This document shows positions 1-8,300 of a stretch of DNA of 64,000 nucleotides, piece by piece. Source of the stretch: Streptomyces sp. HNM0574 (GTDB lineage Bacteria > Actinomycetota > Actinomycetes > Streptomycetales > Streptomycetaceae); the NCBI RefSeq assembly GCF_012726235.1, contig NZ_JAASAH010000002.1, forward strand, positions 620,001-684,000, in the 5' to 3' direction. Both the position numbers and the translations under genes were made by a program. Position 1 is the stretch's first letter. The number at the start of each line of letters is the position of its first letter. The notes under the pieces were generated by a model. That model was not told the DNA's origin. It worked only from the letters and a program-made list of their open reading frames with translations, and ran no database searches.

Positions 1-296
1 ACCAGCGCCACCCGGCCCGCGGAGTCCAGGTGCGGGTGCGCGTTGACGTCGTTCGGAGCCCCGTGCGTGGCCCACCGCGTGTGCCCGATCCCCGCCGGAC
101 CGGCGGGCACCGGATGCTCGTCCAGCGCCTTCTCCAGGTTCGCCAGCTTCCCCGCCTTCTTCACCGAGGCCAGCCCGCCGTCCGCGAGCACGGCCACACC
201 GGCCGAGTCGTAGCCCCGGTACTCCAGCCTCCGCAGCCCCGAGATGACGACATCGAGAGCCGAACGCCCACCCACGTAACCGACGATTCCGCACAT
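1..296 (-). CDS. glmS: Glutamine-fructose-6-phosphate aminotransferase, N-terminal part
   Basis: The 5' part of a minus-strand gene that runs off the window start. The reading begins [10 protein letters not shown], so Cys2 becomes the N-terminal nucleophile of the class II glutamine amidotransferase domain after Met removal. It continues with [10 protein letters not shown] and GHTRWATHG, the glutaminase-domain motifs of GlmS. The enzyme makes glucosamine-6-phosphate from fructose-6-phosphate and glutamine, the first step to UDP-GlcNAc and peptidoglycan. glmM, the next enzyme of the pathway, lies about 2.4 kb away on the same strand. About 98 codons are visible; the isomerase domains are outside. 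Other class II amidotransferases (PurF) differ in this opening motif. Confidence 0.95.
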   Translation of the reverse strand, partial: MCGIVGYVGGRSALDVVISGLRRLEYRGYDSAGVAVLADGGLASVKKAGKLANLEKALDEHPVPAGPAGIGHTRWATHGAPNDVNAHPHLDSAGRVAL

Positions 297-347
297 GCCC
301 AGCAGCCTACGCCGGGGTGGGGCGGGCTCCCAGAACTGCGGCGACGG

Positions 348-1037
348 TCAGGAGCCGGGGGTGGTCTCGCCCTCTCCGGGCGGCGGGGGTTCGCATGCCT
401 TGCCGTCATTGTCCGCGTCGAGCTCGTCGGAGTAGCCGGGGTCACCGGGCAGCAGCGGGTCCTTGCCCGCCTCCCGCACCTCCGCGCAGTTCTTGTACAT
501 CGGCGACGTCCCGCTGTCCTCCGGCGGCTCCGCGCCCGGCCCCTCCTGGATGTCCGCGCTCGCGATCTCCCCGTCACGGACCGTGTACGTGCCGCTGAAC
601 TCCTTCACGGACCCGTCGCTCTGCAGGGCCGCCAGCTGGACCGAGACGGTGTCACCCTCCGTGCCCAGCACCACGACCTCGGTGTGCTCGGTGGTGTCGA
701 AGCCGTCCACGTACTCCTCGTACGAGCCGGAGAGGTTCTTGCCGCCGAGCTCCCAAGCCCGGCGGTAGTCCTGGTCGTTGAGCGCCGCGAAGTAGGCACG
801 GACGGTGCCGGCCGCCGCCGAGTCCTCCTCGGGCGGCTCCTCCGGCGCCTCGGTCTCCTCCGGCGACTCGGGGCTGGGCGGCGGCGCCTCGCTCTCCGTC
901 CCGTCCGGCGAGGGCTCGGTCTGGGTGACCGTACGTGTCGGCGCGGGTGGGTCCGGGTCGCCCGTACAGCTGCCCACCCCCGCCACCAGCCCGGCCGTCA
1001 GCAGCACGTACAGCAGCGCACGGAGAAGGCGACTCAC
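348..1037 (-). CDS. Excalibur-domain lipoprotein
   Basis: A predicted secreted lipoprotein of about 229 residues. A hydrophobic signal segment (about residues 4-22) ends in the lipobox-like V-G-S-C. A Pro/Glu/Thr-rich acidic linker follows, then a DUF4878/NTF2-like region with FAALNDQDYRRAWELGG, and a C-terminal Excalibur motif. That motif has NCAEVREAG, GDPGYSDELDADNDGKACE-type spacing, with the Asp-rich calcium-loop-like sequence DADNDGKACE. Excalibur domains are found on extracellular bacterial proteins and are thought to bind calcium; the role here is unknown. The start is a choice between GTG at 1037, ATG at 1043 and GTG at 1046. I chose 1037 because the GAGG Shine-Dalgarno then lies 8 nt upstream. 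It lies 51 bp downstream-side of the glmS start. Confidence 0.82.
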   Translation of the reverse strand: MSRLLRALLYVLLTAGLVAGVGSCTGDPDPPAPTRTVTQTEPSPDGTESEAPPPSPESPEETEAPEEPPEEDSAAAGTVRAYFAALNDQDYRRAWELGGKNLSGSYEEYVDGFDTTEHTEVVVLGTEGDTVSVQLAALQSDGSVKEFSGTYTVRDGEIASADIQEGPGAEPPEDSGTSPMYKNCAEVREAGKDPLLPGDPGYSDELDADNDGKACEPPPPGEGETTPGS

Positions 1038-1168
1038 CGTCATCACCTCACGAGGCAGGTCTCACCCCTCGACCGTGCACCCGCCCCGTCCCCCGCGCCC
1101 GTCGATCACCGGCGCAGGCCCCGGCCGGGAACGCCCCGGTGCCCAACGCGGCCCCGTCAAGGGCCGGT

Positions 1169-1426
1169 TCAGCTCTCGCGCGCTATCCGGTCGATGGCGT
1201 CCTCCATCAGCTCCAGGTACTCCGCCTCCTCGCAGCGCGGTTTGCTGCCCATGACGTACAGCTCCAGCGCGTCCGTGAGGTCCTCCGTCAGATCCTCGTC
1301 CGGGAGGTCGACGGCGAGGGCGCTGTGCACCTGGCCCGGGATGTCCGTCAGCGGCGGCGGTACGGAACGCTTCCGCCCGAAACGTCCACGACCAGTGCGG
1401 GATATGCGGCTCGTGCGATGCGACAT
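1169..1426 (-). CDS. Small hypothetical protein
   Basis: An 85-residue protein starting MSHRTSRISR. The first 25 residues are basic and the C-terminal half is acidic and helical, with LPDEDLTEDLTDALELYV and CEEAEYLELMEDAIDRI. I recognise no domain and no membrane segment. It is divergent from coaA, with about 100 bp between them. An upstream in-frame extension to 1462 exists but lacks a convincing ribosome binding site. Third-position GC is high and looks coding. Function unknown. Confidence 0.6.
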   Translation of the reverse strand: MSHRTSRISRTGRGRFGRKRSVPPPLTDIPGQVHSALAVDLPDEDLTEDLTDALELYVMGSKPRCEEAEYLELMEDAIDRIARES

Positions 1427-1517
1427 GACGGGAATGTAGCGGGAAACACACGACACGTACACCTGCCGGACACATGCGCTCCCCCACCCCCGGCGTGAGC
1501 GCCCTCGCGCCGCCGCG

Positions 1518-1523
1518 CAGAAT
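1518..1523 (+). promoter_or_regulatory. Putative -10 element of coaA (leaderless)
   Basis: CAGAAT lies 6 nt upstream of the coaA GTG start at 1530, so transcription would begin at or next to the start codon. There is no Shine-Dalgarno sequence before the GTG, which fits a leaderless mRNA. The -35 region (about 1495-1500) is a poor match. Confidence 0.4.
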
Positions 1524-1529
1524 GGCCCC

Positions 1530-2483
1530 GTGTCAACGAAGCCCTACGTCGATCTCCCGCGCGCGGAGTGGAGCGCCCTCCGGGAGCGCACGCCCCTGCC
1601 CCTCACCGCCGACGAGGTCGAGCGGCTCCGCGGGCTCGGCGACGTGATCGACCTCGACGAGGTCCGCGACATCTACCTGCCGCTGTCCCGGCTGCTGAAT
1701 CTCTACGTCGGCGCGACGCACGGCCTGCGCAACGCGCTCAACACCTTCCTCGGCGACGTGGGCTCCCGCGGCGGCGCGCAGCGCGGCACACCGTTCATCA
1801 TCGGCGTCGCGGGCAGCGTGGCCGTCGGCAAGTCGACGGTCTCCCGGCTGCTGAAGGAGCTGCTCTCCCGCTGGCCCGAGCACCCGCGCGTCGAACTCGT
1901 CACCACCGACGGCTTCCTGCTGCCCAAGGCCGAACTGCACAAGCGCGGGCTGATGTCCCGCAAGGGCTTCCCCGAGTCCTACGACCGGCGCGCGCTGACC
2001 CGCTTCGTCGCCGACGTCAAAGCGGGCAAGGACGAGGTGACGGCACCCGTCTACTCACACCTGATCTACGACATCGTCCCGGGCGAACGGCTCACCGTGC
2101 ACCGCCCGGACATCCTCATCGTGGAGGGTCTCAACGTCCTCCAGCCCGCGCTCCCGGGCAAGGACGGCCGCACCCGGCTCGGGGTGGCGGACTACTTCGA
2201 CTTCTCGGTGTACGTCGACGCGCGCACCGACGACATCGAACGCTGGTACCTGAGCCGCTTCCGCAAACTCCGCGAGACCGCGTTCCAGGACCCGCGCTCG
2301 TACTTCCACCCGTACACCAAGGTGTCCGAGGAGGAGGCGCTGGAGTACGGCAGGAACACTTGGCGCACCATCAACAAGCCCAACCTGCAGCAGAACATCG
2401 CCCCGACCCGCGGCCGCGCGACCCTCCAGCTCCACAAGGGCCCCGACCACACGGTCGAACGCCTCTCCCTCCGCAAGCTGTAA
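1530..2483 (+). CDS. coaA: Type I pantothenate kinase
   Basis: A 317-residue protein of the usual CoaA length. The P-loop [12 protein letters not shown] is near residue 92, followed by the CoaA signatures [16 protein letters not shown] and YSHLIYD, and the C-terminal half with NPNLQ-like (NKPNLQQNI) sequence. It phosphorylates pantothenate with ATP, the committed and usually CoA-feedback-inhibited step of coenzyme A synthesis, in the cytoplasm. The GTG start at 1530 gives the family's normal N-terminus ([14 protein letters not shown]). It is a plus-strand gene between minus-strand units and appears monocistronic, followed by two copies of a dispersed repeat. Confidence 0.95.
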   Translation: MSTKPYVDLPRAEWSALRERTPLPLTADEVERLRGLGDVIDLDEVRDIYLPLSRLLNLYVGATHGLRNALNTFLGDVGSRGGAQRGTPFIIGVAGSVAVGKSTVSRLLKELLSRWPEHPRVELVTTDGFLLPKAELHKRGLMSRKGFPESYDRRALTRFVADVKAGKDEVTAPVYSHLIYDIVPGERLTVHRPDILIVEGLNVLQPALPGKDGRTRLGVADYFDFSVYVDARTDDIERWYLSRFRKLRETAFQDPRSYFHPYTKVSEEEALEYGRNTWRTINKPNLQQNIAPTRGRATLQLHKGPDHTVERLSLRKL

Positions 2484-2534
2484 CGCCCGAAAGGGGCGCG
2501 GGGAACTGCGCGAACAACCAAGACGGCGCCGCAG
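2484..2534. repeat. Dispersed Streptomyces intergenic repeat, copy 1
   Basis: It starts right after the coaA stop: a small hairpin CGCCC-GAAA-GGGGCG, then the tail GGGGAACTGCGCG and a degenerate CC-CAG end. The same hairpin-plus-tail arrangement recurs at 2552-2606 and 11162-11214. From general knowledge of Streptomyces genomes this is a very abundant intergenic element. The hairpin could serve coaA as a terminator. Confidence 0.75.
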
Positions 2535-2551
2535 GTTGACGACGCACGAAA

Positions 2552-2606
2552 GCGCCCGAAAAAAGGGGCGCGGGGAACGGCGCGACCAGCCACGACAGCC
2601 CCGCAG
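2552..2606. repeat. Dispersed Streptomyces intergenic repeat, copy 2
   Basis: A second copy 17 bp after the first: GCGCCC, an A-rich loop, GGGGCGC, then GGGGAACGGCGCGACCAGCC and a CCCGCAG end. It has the same orientation as copy 1. The tail matches copy 3 at 11162-11214 better than copy 1 does. It lies between the convergent coaA and glmM genes. Confidence 0.75.
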
Positions 2607-2681
2607 CCCGAACAACAAGCGCACCCCGCACCGGGGCCCGGGCCTGCGCCTGACGGCGCAGACCCCAGCACAGCCCGGGCG

Positions 2682-4040
2682 TCAGCCCAGAACGCTCTTC
2701 ACCACATCCGCCAGCCGCCCCGCGACAGCTCCCGCCTGCTCACTGTCCGCCGCCTCCACCATGACCCGCACCAGCGGCTCCGTACCGGAGGAACGCAGCA
2801 GAACCCGCCCCGTCTCCCCGAGTTCCCGCTCGGCGTCGGCGACCGCGGCGGCGATCTCCGGCTCGCTGTCGACACGCGTCTTGTCCACGTCCCGGACGTT
2901 CACCAGGATCTGCGGCAACCGCTCCATCACGGCGGCCAGTTCGGCCAGCGACTCACCCGTCGCCGCGACCCGCGCCGCCAGCATCAGACCGGTGAGCGTG
3001 CCGTCGCCGGTCGTCGCGTGGTCGAGGACGATGACGTGCCCGGACTGCTCGCCGCCGAGGGCGTAGCCGCCGCGCTTCATCTCCTCCAGGACGTACCGGT
3101 CACCGACCGCCGTGCGCTGCAGCGCGATCCCCTCGCGCTCCATGGCCAGCTTGAAGCCGAGGTTCGACATCACGGTGGCCACGACGGTGTCCTGCCGCAG
3201 CCGCCCGGCCTCCTTCAGCGCGACACCGAGGACGGCCAGGATCTGGTCGCCGTCGATCTCCCTGCCCTGCGCGTCGACGGCGAGGCAGCGGTCCGCGTCC
3301 CCGTCGTGCGCGATGCCGAGGTCCGCGCCGTGCTCGACGACGGCGGCGCGCAGGCCCTCCAGGTGCGTGGACCCGCAGTCCTCGTTGATGTTGAGCCCGT
3401 CGGGATCGGTGCCGATGGTGAACACCTCGGCCCCGGCGCGCGCGAAGGCCTCCGGCGAGACACGGGCCGCGGCGCCGTGCGCACCGTCGATGACGATCTT
3501 CAGCCCGTCCAGCCGGTTCGGCAGCACGCCCACGAGGTGCGCGACGTAGTTGTCGAAGCCCTCGTCGTAGTCCCGCACCCGGCCGACGCCGGCGCCGGTC
3601 GGACGCTCCCAGACCTCGCCGGAGCGGTGCCCGGAGTACAGCGACTCGATCCGGTCCTCCAGCTCGTCGGCCAGCTTGTGGCCGCCGCGCGCGAAGAACT
3701 TGATGCCGTTGTCGGGCATCGGGTTGTGGCTCGCGGAGAGCATCACGCCGAGGTCGGCGCCCAGCGATCCGGTCAGATACGCGACGGCCGGAGTCGGCAG
3801 CACGCCCACGCGCAGCACGTCCACACCCGCGCTCGCGAGGCCCGCCACCACGGCCGCCTCCAGGAACTCCCCCGAGGCCCGCGGATCCCGGCCGACGACC
3901 GCCACCGGACGGTGGTCGTCCAACTGACCGGCCTCGCCCAGGACATGAGCCGCCGCGACCGACAGGCCGAGCGCCATCTCCGCCGTCAGGCCGTCGTTGG
4001 CGACACCGCGTACGCCGTCGGTACCGAAGAGTCGTCCCAC
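2682..4040 (-). CDS. glmM: Phosphoglucosamine mutase
   Basis: A 452-residue enzyme converting glucosamine-6-phosphate to glucosamine-1-phosphate for UDP-GlcNAc and peptidoglycan. It begins [14 protein letters not shown]. The phosphoserine loop is [12 protein letters not shown], the magnesium site DGDADRC, and the sugar-binding GGEQSGHV near residue 315. A late [12 protein letters not shown] forms the phosphate-binding loop. The GTG start at 4040 is chosen over a longer frame because GGAGG lies 8 nt upstream and it gives the standard N-terminus. It lies downstream of rpsI but a strong terminator separates them. Confidence 0.97.
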   Translation of the reverse strand: MGRLFGTDGVRGVANDGLTAEMALGLSVAAAHVLGEAGQLDDHRPVAVVGRDPRASGEFLEAAVVAGLASAGVDVLRVGVLPTPAVAYLTGSLGADLGVMLSASHNPMPDNGIKFFARGGHKLADELEDRIESLYSGHRSGEVWERPTGAGVGRVRDYDEGFDNYVAHLVGVLPNRLDGLKIVIDGAHGAAARVSPEAFARAGAEVFTIGTDPDGLNINEDCGSTHLEGLRAAVVEHGADLGIAHDGDADRCLAVDAQGREIDGDQILAVLGVALKEAGRLRQDTVVATVMSNLGFKLAMEREGIALQRTAVGDRYVLEEMKRGGYALGGEQSGHVIVLDHATTGDGTLTGLMLAARVAATGESLAELAAVMERLPQILVNVRDVDKTRVDSEPEIAAAVADAERELGETGRVLLRSSGTEPLVRVMVEAADSEQAGAVAGRLADVVKSVLG

Positions 4041-4176
4041 TTGTGCATCCTCCGAGATTCCGCGCATTGCCGCCCCGGAGCCCTCTGCCCTCGGCCCCGG
4101 CGTATCTGCGGCAGTATTCCCGCCCGGGGACGGGTTCCCTCACCGGCCTCTCCGGCCGCTCCTCCTGGTAGACGAA

Positions 4177-4208
4177 CGCCCCGGCGGCACGGTTGTGCCG
4201 CCGGGGCG
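4177..4208 (-). terminator. Terminator after rplM-rpsI
   Basis: A perfect 14-bp inverted repeat (4177-4190 with 4195-4208) with a GGTT/AACC loop, 34 bp past the rpsI stop. It is GC-rich with no long U tract, which is usual in Streptomyces. Confidence 0.85.
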
Positions 4209-4242
4209 ATTCGCCGCTGAATGATTCAGCCAGCAGGCGAGA

Positions 4243-4746
4243 TCAACGCTTGCTGTACTGCGTGCCCTTACGAGCCTTCTTCAGACCGGCCTTCTTGCGC
4301 TCGACGGCGCGAGCGTCACGGGTCAAGAAGCCGGCCTTCTTCAGGGACGGACGGTTGTTGTCGACGTCCGCCTCGTTCAGCGCACGGGCGACGCCCAGGC
4401 GCAGCGCGCCGGCCTGACCCGAGATGCCGCCGCCGGAGATGCGGGCGATGACGTCGTAACGGTCGTCCAGCTCGAGCACCTTGAAGGGCTCGTTGACTTC
4501 CTGCTGGTGCACCTTGTTCGGGAAGTACCCGGCCAGGGTGCGGCCGTTGATCTTCCACTGACCGCTGCCCGGAACGATCCGGACGCGGGCGATGGCGTTC
4601 TTGCGGCGACCGACGCCGGCGGCCGGCTGCGGCTCGCCGAAGCGGGAGGCGAGGGACTCGGAGGTGTACTCCTCCGGCGCCTCGGGGGTCTCGGTCGTGT
4701 ACTCCTCGACGCCCTCGACGGGGGTCTCGGCGGTGGTCTCGGCCAC
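4243..4746 (-). CDS. rpsI: 30S ribosomal protein S9
   Basis: A 167-residue S9. The conserved core starts at [13 protein letters not shown] near residue 45 and continues with [11 protein letters not shown]. The C-terminus [12 protein letters not shown] is the tail that reaches the P-site tRNA. The first 44 residues are an acidic Thr/Glu-rich extension with a repeated EEYTTE/EEYTSE motif, seen in actinobacterial S9 but absent from the E. coli protein. It is co-transcribed with rplM, with 43 bp between them. Confidence 0.97.
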   Translation of the reverse strand: MAETTAETPVEGVEEYTTETPEAPEEYTSESLASRFGEPQPAAGVGRRKNAIARVRIVPGSGQWKINGRTLAGYFPNKVHQQEVNEPFKVLELDDRYDVIARISGGGISGQAGALRLGVARALNEADVDNNRPSLKKAGFLTRDARAVERKKAGLKKARKGTQYSKR

Positions 4747-4789
4747 GATTCTCCTCAGCTTCTCTTCAGTCTTTACGGGGTGGCCGGAC

Positions 4790-5233
4790 TTACTGCGCGA
4801 CCTGGCTGATCTCGTACGGCACCGGCTGCTGGGCGCCGTGCGGGTGCTGGTCCCCCGCGTAGACCTTCAGCTTCGAGAGCATCTGACGGCCCAGGGAGTT
4901 CTTCGGGAGCATGCCCTTGACGGCCTTCTCGACGGCCTTCTCGGGGGTCTTCTCCAGCAGCTCGTCGTAGCGGACGGAGCGCAGACCACCCGGGTAACCG
5001 GAGTGCCGGTAGGCCATCTTCTGGATCCGCTTGTTGCCGGAGAGGTGCACCTTGTCGGCGTTGATGATGACGACGAAGTCACCGGTGTCGACGTGAGGCG
5101 CGTAAACCGGCTTGTGCTTGCCCCGGAGAAGGGAGGCAGCCGTAGAGGCCAGACGGCCCAGGACGACGTCCTGCGCGTCAATGACGTGCCACTGGCGCTG
5201 AACATCGCCGGGCTTGGGGCTGTACGTACGCAC
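4790..5233 (-). CDS. rplM: 50S ribosomal protein L13
   Basis: A 147-residue L13, an early-assembly 23S rRNA-binding protein. It begins [10 protein letters not shown]; later motifs are [24 protein letters not shown] and [13 protein letters not shown]. The GTG start at 5233 has GAAGG 8 nt upstream. A longer frame to 5305 exists but does not match family length. It is first gene of the rplM-rpsI unit. Confidence 0.97.
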   Translation of the reverse strand: MRTYSPKPGDVQRQWHVIDAQDVVLGRLASTAASLLRGKHKPVYAPHVDTGDFVVIINADKVHLSGNKRIQKMAYRHSGYPGGLRSVRYDELLEKTPEKAVEKAVKGMLPKNSLGRQMLSKLKVYAGDQHPHGAQQPVPYEISQVAQ

Positions 5234-5393
5234 GGTCGTAGCCTTCGCTTCAGTATTGGATGTCCCCGGCACGGAGCACCGGAGGAAGGGTCCTGACAAG
5301 GCCACCGAGGCGACACATCAGCTCGACCACGGCGCGGCTGACGCGGGCCCGCCGCTGGTCACTGGTGATCGTCGGTAGCCGGTGTAAGGGCCC

Positions 5394-5403
5394 CTCACGT
5401 GAG
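5394..5403. promoter_or_regulatory. 10-bp palindrome in rplM upstream region
   Basis: CTCACGTGAG lies about 160 bp upstream of rplM, in the 265-bp gap (5234-5498) that must hold the rplM promoter. I could not fix a -35/-10 pair with confidence. A regulator or the promoter spacer could overlap this palindrome; this is only a suggestion. Confidence 0.25.
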
Positions 5404-5498
5404 AATGAGCAAGCCAATACACACAACGACCTCGCAGAATACCGGCGGGCCCCCACACGGGTCAAAACCGGGTCCGGTCTCCGCCGGGAACCGCCCGC

Positions 5499-7148
5499 TC
5501 AGCGCTGCCGCAGCACACGCCCCTCGTCCCAGACCGGCTCCGGCACCTCGCGCACCGTGCCGTCGGCGCCGAAGACGACGAAACGGTCGAAGGAGCGGGC
5601 GAACCAGCGGTCGTGCGTCACCGCCAGCACCGTCCCCTCGTACGCCTCCAGGCCCTCCTGGAGCGCCTCGGCCGACTCCAGGTCGAGGTTGTCCGTCGGC
5701 TCGTCCAGCAGCAGCGCCGTCGTACCGGCCAGCTCCAGCAGCAGGATCTGGAAGCGCGCCTGCTGCCCGCCCGAGAGCCGGTCGAAGGGCTGCTCGGCCT
5801 GGTGCGTCAGCTCGTACCGGCGCAGCGCCGACATGGCCGCGCCCCGGTCCCGCGCGTGCTCCGTCCACAGCACGTCCAGCAGCTTCCGGCCGCGCAGCTC
5901 CGGGTGCGCGTGCGTCTGCGCGAAGTGCCCCGGCACCACCCGCGCGCCCAGCCGCCACGCGCCCGTGTGCGCGACCTCGTCCTCACCGGTCAGCAGCCGC
6001 AGGAAGTGCGACTTGCCCGAGCCGTTCGAGCCCAGGACCGCGACCCGCTCCCCGTAGAAGACCTCCAGGTCGAAGGGGGTCATCAGGCCCGTGAGCTCCA
6101 GCCGCTCGCAGGTCACCGCGCGGACGCCGGTGCGCCCGCCGCGCAGCCGCATCGTCAGCCGCTGCTTGCGCGGCGGCTCGGGCGGCGGGCCCGCCTCCTC
6201 GAACTTCCGCAGCCGCGTCCTCGCCGCCTGGTAGCGGGAGGCCATCTCGTCGCTGCGGGCCGCGTACTGCTGGAGGTCCTGCACCAGCTTCTTCAGCTGC
6301 GCCCGCTTCTCGTCCCAGCGGCGGCGCAGCTCCTCGAAGCGGGCGAAGCGCTCCTGCCGCGCCTCGTGGTACGTGCCGAACCCGCCGCCGTGCACCCACA
6401 CGTCGCTGCCGCCCGGGCTCGGCTCGACGCTCACCAGCCGGTCCGCGGCGCGGGCCAGCAGCTCCCGGTCGTGCGAGACGAACAGCACGGTCTTGCGGGT
6501 CTCCCGCAGCCGCTCCTCCAGCCAGCGCTTGCCGGGGACGTCCAGGAAGTTGTCCGGCTCGTCCAGCAGCAGCACCTCGTCGCCGCCGCGCAGCAGCGCC
6601 TCCAGCACCAGCCGCTTCTGCTCGCCCCCGGACAGCGTGGACAGCCGCCGCCACTGCGCCTTCTCGTACGGGACGCCGAGCGCGGCCGTGGTGCAGATGT
6701 CCCAGAGGGTCTCCTCCTCGTACCCGCGGGCCTCGGCCCAGTCGGCGAGGGCCTGCGCGTACCGCAGCTGGGCCCGTTCGTCGTCGTTCTCCATGATCGC
6801 CAGCTCGGCGGCGTCCACGGCGCGGGCCGCCTCGCGGATCTTCGGCGGGGCGACGGACACCAGCAGATCCCGCACGGTCTCCTCCTCGGGACCGTCCGCC
6901 TCCTGCCCGCCCGTTCCCCGTACGCCGATGAACTGGGGCATGACGCCGAGGCCGCCGCTGACCGTCACCGTGCCGCCGTGCGGCGTCAGTTCACCCGTGA
7001 GCAGCCGCAACAGGGTCGTCTTGCCCGCCCCGTTGGGACCGACCAGCGCCGCCGACGTGCCTTCCCCGACCCGGAACGAGACGTCGGCCAGCAGCAGCCG
7101 GCCGTCGGGAAGGTAGTGGTCGAGATGCGCCGCCTCCAGGTGTCCCAT
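5499..7148 (-). CDS. ABC-F family ATPase
   Basis: A 549-residue protein with two ABC ATPase cassettes and no membrane segment, the ABC-F (translation factor or antibiotic-resistance) layout. Cassette 1 has Walker A GPNGAGKT (residues 37-44), signature LSGGEQKRL and Walker B LLLDEPDNFLD. A charged, helical interdomain linker follows (RFARFEELRRRWDEKRAQLKK and on). Cassette 2 has GSNGSGKS, LSGGQQARF and LLLDEPTDNLD. Cassette 1 has DEPDNFLD where most family members have DEPTNHLD. The ATG at 7148 is preceded by a promoter only 7 nt away. It is divergent from a membrane protein gene. Whether it protects ribosomes from a drug or acts in routine translation cannot be told from sequence. Confidence 0.9.
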   Translation of the reverse strand: MGHLEAAHLDHYLPDGRLLLADVSFRVGEGTSAALVGPNGAGKTTLLRLLTGELTPHGGTVTVSGGLGVMPQFIGVRGTGGQEADGPEEETVRDLLVSVAPPKIREAARAVDAAELAIMENDDERAQLRYAQALADWAEARGYEEETLWDICTTAALGVPYEKAQWRRLSTLSGGEQKRLVLEALLRGGDEVLLLDEPDNFLDVPGKRWLEERLRETRKTVLFVSHDRELLARAADRLVSVEPSPGGSDVWVHGGGFGTYHEARQERFARFEELRRRWDEKRAQLKKLVQDLQQYAARSDEMASRYQAARTRLRKFEEAGPPPEPPRKQRLTMRLRGGRTGVRAVTCERLELTGLMTPFDLEVFYGERVAVLGSNGSGKSHFLRLLTGEDEVAHTGAWRLGARVVPGHFAQTHAHPELRGRKLLDVLWTEHARDRGAAMSALRRYELTHQAEQPFDRLSGGQQARFQILLLELAGTTALLLDEPTDNLDLESAEALQEGLEAYEGTVLAVTHDRWFARSFDRFVVFGADGTVREVPEPVWDEGRVLRQR

Positions 7149-7155
7149 GGCGGGG

Positions 7156-7185
7156 ATTGTCGCCCTGGCATCGAACGAGGGACAA
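7156..7185 (-). promoter_or_regulatory. Putative leaderless promoter of the ABC-F gene
   Basis: On the minus strand TTGTCC (7185-7180), an 18-bp spacer and GACAAT (7161-7156) end 7 nt before the ATG at 7148. The start site would coincide with the start codon. There is no Shine-Dalgarno sequence. Confidence 0.5.
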
Positions 7186-7190
7186 CCGAA

Positions 7191-7196
7191 TAAGAT
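7191..7196 (+). promoter_or_regulatory. Putative -10 of the 7204 membrane protein gene
   Basis: TAAGAT ends 7 nt before the ATG at 7204, with no Shine-Dalgarno sequence, again suggesting a leaderless mRNA. It overlaps the divergent ABC-F promoter region, so the two genes share about 55 bp of control DNA. Confidence 0.45.
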
Positions 7197-7203
7197 GCGC
7201 CCC

Positions 7204-8055
7204 ATGAGCTTTGGGCAAGGGGGACCCGACTGGGGTCCCGGAGGTTCCTCGACACCCGACTGGTCGGCCCTCGCGGACGAGGCCGAGCACGACCGCGGAC
7301 GCCGCCGTCGCTGGTGGCTGATCGGCGGCGGCGCGCTGGCCGCGGTCGTCGTGGCGGGCATCGTCGCGACGGCGGTGATCGGCCAGGGCGGCGGCTCCGA
7401 ACCGTCCGCCGGCGGCGGCGCCTCCCCCGACCTGCCGTCGAGCACCCCGGGCCAGCCCCAGCCGACGTTCAACGACGAGCCCCCGCCGCCGCCCCCGCCC
7501 CGCGACTTCATCGCCACCGCCGAACGCGACAAGGCGCCCCTCACGCAGGAGTCGCTCTTCCCCGGCGACAAGGCCACCATCAACGGCCGCGCGTACAAGA
7601 AGGGCGCGGTCAGCGCCGCGAAGAAGTGCGCCTCCGGGGCGCACTCCGGGCTCGGCCCCGTCCTGACGAAGAACGGCTGCGACGGCCTCTACCGCGCCAC
7701 CTTCACCCGCGAGGACCTCGCCGTCACCGTCGGCATCGCGGTCTTCGACGACGCGGAGACGGCGACGAAGGTGAAGTCGCAGTACAAGCCGAACCTCAAG
7801 GCCCTCCCGGGCAACGGCGTCCCCGACTTCTGCCGCACCGTCTCCTGCCGCACCACCGTCAACTCCCTCGGGCGGTACGCCTACTTCACCATCTCGGGCC
7901 GCACCGACGGCAAGGAGTCGACGGAGCAGGACAAGGCCGCGACGCGGGCCGGGCTCGACGGCTCGAACTACGCCTACGCGCGCATCCTCCAGCGCGGCAA
8001 GCTCCAGTCCCAGGAATGGGTCGACGCACAGACGGAGAAGCGCAACTCGGGCTGA
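7204..8055 (+). CDS. Membrane-anchored protein of unknown function
   Basis: A 283-residue protein. A short Gly/Asp-rich cytoplasmic N-terminus and a basic RGRRRRWW stop precede one membrane helix (about residues 37-59). A Pro/Gly-rich linker (PPPPPPP) leads to an external domain of about 185 residues with several Cys (KCASG, NGCDG, FCRTVSC) that may pair as disulfides. The external part reads GLYRATFTREDLAVTVGIAVFDD and SLGRYAYFTISGRTDGK, a mixed alpha/beta look. I recognise no named domain. The ATG at 7204 was chosen over an upstream ATG at 7147, which would overlap the ABC-F coding start. Function unknown. Confidence 0.8.
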   Translation: MSFGQGGPDWGPGGSSTPDWSALADEAEHDRGRRRRWWLIGGGALAAVVVAGIVATAVIGQGGGSEPSAGGGASPDLPSSTPGQPQPTFNDEPPPPPPPRDFIATAERDKAPLTQESLFPGDKATINGRAYKKGAVSAAKKCASGAHSGLGPVLTKNGCDGLYRATFTREDLAVTVGIAVFDDAETATKVKSQYKPNLKALPGNGVPDFCRTVSCRTTVNSLGRYAYFTISGRTDGKESTEQDKAATRAGLDGSNYAYARILQRGKLQSQEWVDAQTEKRNSG

Positions 8056-8076
8056 CGCGGCGCGCGTCCCTGTCCA

Positions 8077-8140
8077 CCGGACCGGTTCCGTAAGGTTCCG
8101 GTCCGTGCCGGGTTCCGGTCCGCCGGATTCCGGTTCCGGT
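8077..8140. repeat. GGTTCCGG-rich repeated segment
   Basis: In the 245-bp gap between two membrane protein genes, GGTTCCG recurs: ACCGGTTCCG, AGGTTCCGGTCCG, GGGTTCCGGTCCG, ATTCCGGTTCCGG. GGACCGG and CCGGTCC flank a short spacer, so a weak hairpin could form after the 8055 stop. It may be a terminator or simple repeat decay. Confidence 0.4.
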
Positions 8141-8300
8141 ACGGCCGGAGCGGGCAGCAGAACCACCGGAACGGGGCCGACCACCCCGGCCGCCCCGGCC
8201 ACCCCGGCCGTCCGGGCCGCAGCGCACCGGCGGCCACGACCAGCACCAACCCCGCGCGCGAGCACCACGCGCCGGGCCCACGACGGAGGGGGAAGCCGCC

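Noticed and set aside
5613..7193. A long plus-strand frame across the ABC-F gene
   Set aside because: The minus-strand frame has both ATPase cassettes with all motifs; the plus frame is Leu/Arg/Gln-rich and without features.
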